From Brachycybe producta (Eukaryota; Arthropoda; Diplopoda; Playtdesmida; Andrognathidae): a DNA stretch of 64,000 bases. Where the stretch lies: contig JAUPFP010000019.1 of NCBI GenBank assembly GCA_036925085.1, positions 4,413,501 through 4,477,500 of the forward strand, given 5' to 3'. Position 1 is the first letter of the stretch; each line of letters begins with the position of its first letter. Positions 57,840-64,000 of the stretch are shown piece by piece. The notes under the pieces were generated by a model. It worked only from the letters and a program-made list of their open reading frames with translations, ran no database searches and was not told where the DNA came from. The position numbers and the translations under genes were made by a program.

Positions 57840-58816
57840 TTGCTTATGCAGGGCCGAACTGGCTAGTGGTTGGCCCCACCGGCTATGAATTTATGTTGGC
57901 CCCATTTTTTTAATTTATTTATTTTTGGCCCCCAATTGACCGACAATCGCGGGTCAGCCGGCCGGGCCTGTGCGTATGTATCGATTGAAATGATAAGTCC
58001 AGGAGCGATCCTGGCTCGTTTATTTTTGTCTGGATTGGCATGGAACTTTGTCAACCCTCTGTACTATCATACAGAGGTTTGACCTAGTTCTATCAGCTGA
58101 TGATGCCAATATCCTGTCTTGGGTCACTTCACAGGGCGTGGGTCCTTTTTCCTCCCAGTCCCACCCCTTTATACAATGAGATCATCCTGATAAGCCTCAA
58201 CATTAAGTCTATGGGGTTGTATCTTTCTTTTGTATATTTGTTTTAATTGATGATGAGTCACTTTCTATATTTTTGGTGACCACTGGTCAATCATGTTGAT
58301 TGGCCAGTTTGGTTGATACTTGTGTTTGTGCCCAATTAGAGGACTCTTGAGAAAGTGTTCTGAGTATCCTCTTTTTGGGTATAAAAAGGCCGTGTTTTTG
58401 TATGTTTGTTGAGCTATTTTGATTTAACTGATCGATGATGAATCTATGCCCAACTAGGGTCAAATTCGGAATCAATTGTATTTGTGGATAAATAAATGGT
58501 TATTATGAACAAAAAGTTGCAGAAGTCATTTTTATTCTATTGAATCGACCAAAGAACTTAAACATTTTGCCATCTAGAATGAAACTTCAGAAGACAACAC
58601 GATCAGCCAGCTTTTAATTGGGCAAAAGTTGGAGGGGTTGCAGACAGCGAAAGATCCTTAAAACTGTAAAGGTTCTTGTGAGAAGACGAACGGGACTAAT
58701 TTGTTCCCTTCCTCCTGAACCAGAATAGGATTACTGGCAACCACTTTCCGACTGCTGGAAAGAGCACAACGATACTTTGAGACAATTCTATTCACCCCTG
58801 AACGTGGTTTGTTACA
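57840..58816 (+). repeat. LTR-like copy of the 19370-20258 family with flanking repeat debris
   Basis: A TATA box (gggtataaaaagg near 58377) and aaataaatgg near 58490 are followed by aaagatccttaaaactgtaa and the end ggtttgttaca at 58806-58816. The left part (57848-57960, gggccgaactggctag and tggccccac) is another repeat piece. Segments flanking this unit (about 57690-57830 and 58900-59110) share aggcattgtgag and caaaacaa blocks, so older repeat sequence surrounds it. Confidence 0.5.
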
Positions 58817-59191
58817 CTGTATATAAAATACATTACTAAGGTGTTTTTGTTTTATTGTATTAAATTATTATTCTGATGGGAGTGATGAAAATTTTTACAT
58901 TGGGCGTTTTGTGGTGTTTGTGGGCACAACAGGGCTCCAGAGGCACCGAAAGTTCCAGGAGCATTGGGTTTTCTACGTTCATTTGGGGGCACTGGGGCTC
59001 TGGCGCATTGTGATCATCAAGGACTCTAGGGGCATTGTGAGGGTTAAGCCTTGCTCAAAACAAGGTTTTCAATGTATGAATGTAGTGTCTAAAACTATGC
59101 ATTTTCAATGTAAAAAGTTTTTTTCATTATGGTTATTTTGAAAAAAAGTTTATGTTTCTTTTAATAGACCTTGTATTTCATTTTTGTGTAG
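58817..59191. other. end of intron 6
   Basis: Repeat-like debris including tctaggggcattgtgag and T-rich sequence leading to the acceptor of the last exon. No gene seen. Confidence 0.5.
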
Positions 59192-59423
59192 GATCAATAA
59201 AGACGAATCAGTTAATAAGATGTCATTACAAAACTTGGCAACAGTTTTTGGACCTACACTGATCCGCCCCAGTGCGAAATTGGAAAGTAGCAGTGCATCC
59301 GATCGTCTAGCTTCTGGAACGATCGACGTAATGGCACAAGCTGGGATCCTTTATTTCTACTTAAAGAAGCATGCCGGAGGTGAATCACTTGTCAGTGATG
59401 ATAGTAGTCAAACGCAAATGTGA
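59192..59423 (+). CDS. abr/bcr: abr/bcr terminal exon, stop at 59421-59423
   Basis: The last exon follows a tttttgtgtag acceptor, completes a lysine codon, and encodes NKMSLQNLATVFGPTLIRPS, the conserved RhoGAP C-terminal block. It continues with DVMAQAGILYFYLKKH and a short hydrophilic tail ending SSQTQM before TGA. Vertebrate BCR and ABR end in a PDZ-binding S/T-x-V motif; this protein does not, so it may lack that interaction. The exon sits 20.9 kb from exon 6. There is no sign of a further coding exon because the frame closes cleanly and the GAP domain is complete. Confidence 0.95.
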
Positions 59424-59539
59424 TTTGTTTTAATTAATTGCTTAACTTTCGGTCAAGTTAGAGACCATTCCCTCCAGAAAGTTCTTGTTTAAACTTACCC
59501 AATGGTTACCAAAATGATTTTTAAATTTAAAATTAAGTC

Positions 59540-59545
59540 AATAAA
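59540..59545 (+). promoter_or_regulatory. probable polyadenylation signal of abr/bcr
   Basis: AATAAA lies about 117 bp after the stop codon in AT-rich DNA, followed by A-rich sequence. It would give a short 3' untranslated region. This is inference from position and motif only; transcripts would be needed to confirm it. Confidence 0.5.
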
Positions 59546-59742
59546 ATCACAAAAAACTTAAAAATTAAGTGACTTTTCACCAAACAACGCCCTTAAATTT
59601 CAAGAAACGAAAGTTAGCCCTTAAGTTAGTGGTAGATTGTCGGTGATTGTCACATAAATACACATTTTCATAATTCCTAATTCATATACATGTACTGCCT
59701 ACTCCTATTCAACTCACTACAACCTTATAATCACCTCCAGAG

Positions 59743-59971
59743 CCACGTGGCAGGACAGGCTATTAGAAAACGGGATAAACAGACGTTTGCTCCGCCCTTT
59801 TTATGACGAACGGTAACTTCTAATTGTTTTGTTGTGTGATTCGACGTTGAAAAGGGCGGAGCATGTGACGTCAGACTACGTAACCAACCAATTAGAAGTT
59901 GCTGTTCGTCATAAAAAGGGCGGAGCAAACGTCTGGTTATTCCGTTTTCTAATTGCCTGTCGTGGCAGGTG
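59743..59971. repeat. hairpin MITE downstream of abr/bcr
   Basis: Inverted arms of about 80 bp: attagaaaacgggataaaca, then gacgtttgctccgccctttt and tatgacgaac on the left, and the complement on the right (59885-59955). The loop contains gtgacgtcaga, a perfect TGACGTCA octamer. It lies 320 bp after the stop codon of the host gene. Confidence 0.85.
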
Positions 59972-60606
59972 GGATAATTGAAAAATCAAAGCGATAGTAC
60001 GTCGATATGAATAGGAACTACATACTGTATAGTATACAGTATTTGAATAGTGAATTAAAAGTAATGTGAGATGACAACATCAAAACTCCAGTAGAGGAGT
60101 ATACTTTGGTGTTTTTTATTGCCAATGTCTGTTGTTTGGTGGTGCATGTATCAGATAAAGTCCAATTATATTTTTTAAATTATATTATAATGACTTATTT
60201 TTTAAATCTAAAACTAGTTTTAGCAATCGTTGGGTACCTCTTGACAATGTTTTCCAAATAATTTTTTGGTAGTAATGGTTTCTTTAAATAACTGATCCTG
60301 ACTTCATTGTTTCCAAGGGAGTCAATATTTGCAGTTTTTTTTACCCAGGTTTACATGTGAAAAAATACAATTTTATTATTTAATGTATTACTTAGTGAAA
60401 TAAACATGACGTTTCATCATATATCACTGATATCAGTGGCTTAGGGTAAGCATTTGTAACTAGCTTTATCTTGCATTTTATAAATGCAACCTCAAGATAA
60501 TATTTTACTGTGCATAGGTGTGCAAACCGTTTTATCCACAATGCTGATGTTGTTTAGGTGGTATATTGTCATGCTTAAAATGTCTTTTTTCTTTTGCCTT
60601 TACAAT
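59972..60606. other. intergenic, nothing recognised
   Basis: AT-rich; includes a small inverted repeat (tactgtatagtatacagta). Confidence 0.5.
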
Positions 60607-61045
60607 TAGGCGGCTTGCTCGCTTACACGTGAGAAAAAGTGAGTATAAAGACAATGCACAGTAAAAATAGAGCGTGTGGCCAGTTACGTAGGCAATCCCG
60701 TGCGAGCTTGTTCATTTTAATACCGTGCGCTTTGCCACACGTTAGTTTGAAACATGGGAAAAAATGGATTTAACAACTATACTACACGCTCCAGGTAAAA
60801 TTGTGCAAAATACAGGCGCTCGTACGTTCGCGGCATAGGTAATACATGCATAATTGGGCTTTACACGTCCCTTCTTTCATGTGCGCCTATAAGATAACTC
60901 ACTTTCGTGCGCAAAAGAATGTGCGTGCATTTTCGTGATAAAATTCAATCACACACGAGTACATGCACGGTGTTTACCTTGCGGAAAGTTGTACACTCCC
61001 GGGCGTGTGGGGAATCATCTCTGTGTAAAGGCCGCCAATGTGTAG
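60607..61045. repeat. probable TIR element, non-coding
   Basis: The left end reads aggcggcttgctcgcttacac; the right end reads gtgtaaaggccgcc. Both are compatible with imperfect terminal inverted repeats (GGCGGC..TTACAC). The interior is richer in CpG than its surroundings (gtgcgcc, cgtgcgc, cgcggc). No frame. Borders approximate. Confidence 0.45.
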
Positions 61046-61834
61046 ATGCAAAAAGTTTCTGATTCGCATTGGTCAGTTTAAATAATTAGGTAGAATTGAA
61101 TGTTACTTTACCAGGATAATGTATTCAATTTTTATTTTTGCAGTGTAAACATGGTATAAAATGATATCATTGTTACCTTATTTTGCTTACATTATTAACT
61201 CTGCGTTTCCTCTGCAATCACATTAGGTGTATCTGCCTTCTTCCTCGGAAGAAGCTTGCAACGTCATTTAGAAAAGGGATGATTTCAAACGTTTTCAACA
61301 GTTTAAAAAAGTTATTGAATTCTTTTATTATTACACCTTTTTTATCAGACAAAATGACACAATTGTGGATTTTTTGTCAATCCCTATGACATCACAGACT
61401 AAATTTTTAGGTTGAGGCAGATATAAATATTATAATTAAAAGTTAGTTATAAGTGCTGCAACTGTTGAATCTCTTAAAGTTGTTTTGAATCCCCATAAAC
61501 GTAGGCCCCCTAATAACTGTTTCCCAGCAACAAAGGTAAATCAACTAAGAGCTTTTCTTATGGAGCATTTCTTGCCAAAACTGAGTGTGGCCGATAGATG
61601 GTGCAGACTGTACTTATAGTGAGTGCTTCAGTTACAATAGTGTTCAATGTACGTACAAAAAATAGATGACATTTTAAGAAGTTTTGGCGGTTTTTTTTTC
61701 TAACATGGATTAATTTTACATTTCCATATGTATCTAAAGAGTATCTTGTATGGTTATTTATAAAATGCAATATAAAGCATAAAATGCGTTTTGTTTGGGC
61801 AACCGTTTAAAATTTCAGAACATTACTGTTAATT
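61046..61834. other. intergenic, nothing recognised
   Basis: AT-rich DNA. The frame at 61558-61770 has no support. Confidence 0.5.
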
Positions 61835-64000
61835 ATATTATGCAAAATGCAGACAAATCACCAGAGGATATTATATTACAAAATAGATTTCAATACAAGC
61901 TAAATTATTGTAAGAACACTAACATAATAAGCTCAAGCCAGAATTCTAACATACATGTAATTACCTCATGCTTCTCAAATAAAGACCTTTACCACTGAAT
62001 TGTGAGCTATCAGGGATCAACATTCAAAGACTAAAAAGATTCTTGCACATCCCAGGGTTGGTATAGATATAATAATTCTCCTATGGTGGGCACGAGAACT
62101 GCACGTGCGGTGACATTTGGAAATTTATTAGGTTAAAATGTGCAATGGAATAGGGCTGTGAGCAAAATTTCAGCTCACTGGGATTTAAGTATTTTGGAAA
62201 ACAAGGCACAAAGATTTCACGCAGACAAACCACACAAATTGGAGATGTAGTTCAATAAGTGTGATAAGAAAAAGTTTAACAGCTTCACAATGAATTTCAA
62301 AGTGTCATCGTGATTTAGAGAAACTTGCGACTTTGACAAACCTACCATCCTCCGGTCCTATTCAACTGCCTACCCTGTTGCCTTTTGTGTTTTCCTTGTA
62401 CAATACAGAGAACCTTGAATAGGAGGAGCAGGTAATATTGTGTTGTGAGTTTTTGATGTGTTTTAAAAAACAGGATTTTTGTTCTATGCAATTGTAGAAA
62501 ACATAATGTTTGTGTTTTTTGGTGTGGCTAGGCTTGTACTTCATTCGTTCTATCACCTTTTGATACAAAACAACAACTGACTATTTTAAATAACAGGTTT
62601 GGCAAAAAAAATTCTATGCATATATTGCAAATTTTGCATTATTTATTTTGTTTTCTTCTAAATATACTTTTGATTCACTCTAGTTTTCTAAGAATTTACA
62701 AAAGTTATTCATTATAGATATAAAATATTTAATACGCGATTCTTAACAATTAACTGTTTGTACCAGCTTTGAAAACAGGTTTAAAGCCAGTTTCACTTGA
62801 AAATATGATAAGTGAAACCGTCTTTAAACCTGTTTTCAAAGCTGGTACAAACAGTTAATTGTTAAGAATCGCGTATTAAATATTTTATACATATATTTTA
62901 TATCTATAATGAATAACTTTTGTAAATTCTTAGAAAACTAGAGTGTATTTAAGATTTTTTCATAAAAATTTCAAAGTGAAGCAAAAACGTAAACAATAAA
63001 AAAAAGGTAAACAAACCATGATGCAAACAAATTACATTAGTGATTATATTGCAGGCATCAGTAGTTAAAAATAACTAATAATTAAGAAATAATCTCTGAA
63101 AAAAACAACTTGGAAGTAAAATAGTAACAAAAGGAACCATGTGTGTGATTGGAATGCTTAAAAAATCAAAAGTATATTTAAAAGAAAACAAAATAAATAA
63201 TGCAAAATTTGCGATATATGCATAGAATTTTTTTTGCCAAACCTGTTATTTAAAATAGTCAGTTGTTGTTTTGTATCAAAAGGTGATAGAACGAATGAAG
63301 TACAAGCCTAGCCACAGACCAAAAAACACAAACATGTTTTCTACAATTGCATAGAACCAAAATCCTGTTTTTTAAAACACATCAAAAACTCACAACACAA
63401 TATTTTCTGCTCCTATTCAAGGTTTTCTGTATTGTACAAGGAGAACACAAAAGGCAACAGGGTAGACAGTTGAATAGGACCGGAGGATGGTAGGTTTGTC
63501 AAAGTCGCCAGTTTCTCTAAATCACGATGACACTTTGAAATTCATTGTGAAGCTGTTAAACTTTTTCTTATCACACTTACTGAACTACATCTCCAATTTG
63601 TGTGGTTTGTCTGCGTGAAATCTTTGTGCCTTGTTTTCCATAATACTTAAATCCCAGTGAGCTGAAATTTTGCTCACAGCCATATTCTATTGCACATTTT
63701 AACCTAATAAATTTCCAAATGTCACCGCACGTGCAGTTCTCGTGCCCACCATAGGAGAATTATTATATCTATACCAACCCTGGGATGTGCAAGAATCTTT
63801 TTAGTCTTTGAATGTTGATCCCTGATAGCTCACAATTCAGTGGTAAAGGTCTTTATTTGAGAAGCACGAGGTAATTACATGCATGTTAGAATTCTGGCTT
63901 GAGCTTATAATGTTAGTGTTCTTGCAGTAATTTAGCTTGTATTGAAATCTTTTTTGTAATCTAATATACTCTGGTGATTTGTCTGCATTTTGCATAATAT
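61835..64000. repeat. large palindrome, continues beyond the window
   Basis: 61835-62803 reappears as its reverse complement from 62805 to 64000. The centre is a short hairpin: gtttcactt and aagtgaaac around an 11-base loop at 62799-62809. The arms agree at well over 90 percent by eye, with scattered differences. The right arm has about 215 extra bases at 62946-63163. No reading frame longer than chance is present. The last bases of the window still pair with 61835, so the outer end is not reached. Confidence 0.92.

Larger units (their letters stand above)
23..59423 (+). other. abr/bcr: BCR/ABR-type RhoGAP gene, C-terminal part (seven exons)
   Basis: Seven exons totalling 780 bp (260 codons with the stop) join in phase into one reading frame. 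It encodes the tail of a C2-like region and a whole RhoGAP domain. Proteins of the BCR/ABR family stimulate GTP hydrolysis by Rac and Cdc42 at the plasma membrane and cytoskeleton. The match to the vertebrate family includes GVFGVKI before the GAP domain, GLYRVSG with the arginine finger, LYLRELPEGLFTD, and NKMSLQNLATVFGPTLIRP. The DH and PH domains expected further N-terminal would lie upstream of the window. Introns are 68 bp, 20.4 kb, 12.3 kb, 4.9 kb, 77 bp and 20.9 kb. The long ones are filled by the mobile elements listed below, none of which interrupts an exon. Family assignment is firm; BCR versus ABR cannot be separated and a single invertebrate ancestor is likely. Confidence 0.93.

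Noticed and set aside
58900-59060. Motif tctaggggcattgtgagg as part of the 20-bp minisatellite
   Set aside because: Only one or two loose matches occur without tandem order; it is more likely part of the repeat debris shared with 57690-57830.
20621-59423. Processed or dead pseudogene interpretation of the RhoGAP exons
   Set aside because: All exons have consensus splice sites, phases match at every junction, and no stop or frameshift occurs in 260 codons.

Overview
The window is nuclear DNA of an animal, most likely an invertebrate. It has short spliced coding exons with clean GT..AG borders in AT-rich DNA, introns packed with nested transposable elements, and no operons or bacterial genes. 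I cannot name the species. The only host gene I can support is the C-terminal part of a BCR/ABR-type Rho GTPase-activating protein on the + strand. Seven exons (23-79, 148-257, 20621-20682, 32993-33070, 37940-38074, 38152-38257, 59192-59423) join in phase through to a stop codon and encode 259 residues: the end of a C2-like region and a whole RhoGAP domain. Two introns are tiny (68 and 77 bp). Four are large (20.4, 12.3, 4.9 and 20.9 kb) and consist largely of mobile DNA.

Intron 2 (258-20620) holds an old MITE and a 17-kb foldback-type element (1241-18274). The foldback has inverted terminal repeats and subterminal arrays of a 20-bp minisatellite that turn over near 17535. Inside it lie a decayed CR1/Jockey-like LINE, which contains an almost intact RTE-type LINE (2220-5464, 1016-residue ORF), and a Ty3/Gypsy-type LTR fossil (8448-17058). 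An LTR of another family sits at about 19370-20258. Intron 3 holds a solo LTR (21777-22342) and an old minus-strand Ty3/Gypsy fossil (about 23382-32511) broken up by a dead Tc1/mariner transposon and a palindromic MITE. Intron 4 holds a second copy of the intron 2 MITE, a solo LTR (33578-34315) and a +/-/+ block of three copies of one repeat (about 34808-36680).

Intron 6 (38258-59191) holds a solo LTR (38317-38921), a plus-strand Ty3/Gypsy fossil (about 39780-48405), and a minus-strand relative (about 48406-56800) whose 3' LTR is split by a 2.8-kb cut-and-paste transposon with a 9-bp target duplication and a nearly intact transposase gene. It also holds a decayed THAP-domain fragment and more LTR pieces. 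Downstream of the host gene are two small TIR elements and a palindrome with arms over 1 kb (61835 to beyond the window end).

The most unusual signals are: (1) the foldback element with its minisatellite and the duplicated flank around the LTR fossil inside it; (2) a leader between primer site and gag, shared by three related Ty3/Gypsy fossils, built from diverged repeats that each carry short hairpins; (3) extra reading frames downstream of integrase; (4) the unassigned transposon with a 9-bp target duplication; and (5) the large palindrome at the right edge. All coordinates were read by eye; boundaries given as 'about' may be off by tens of bases.
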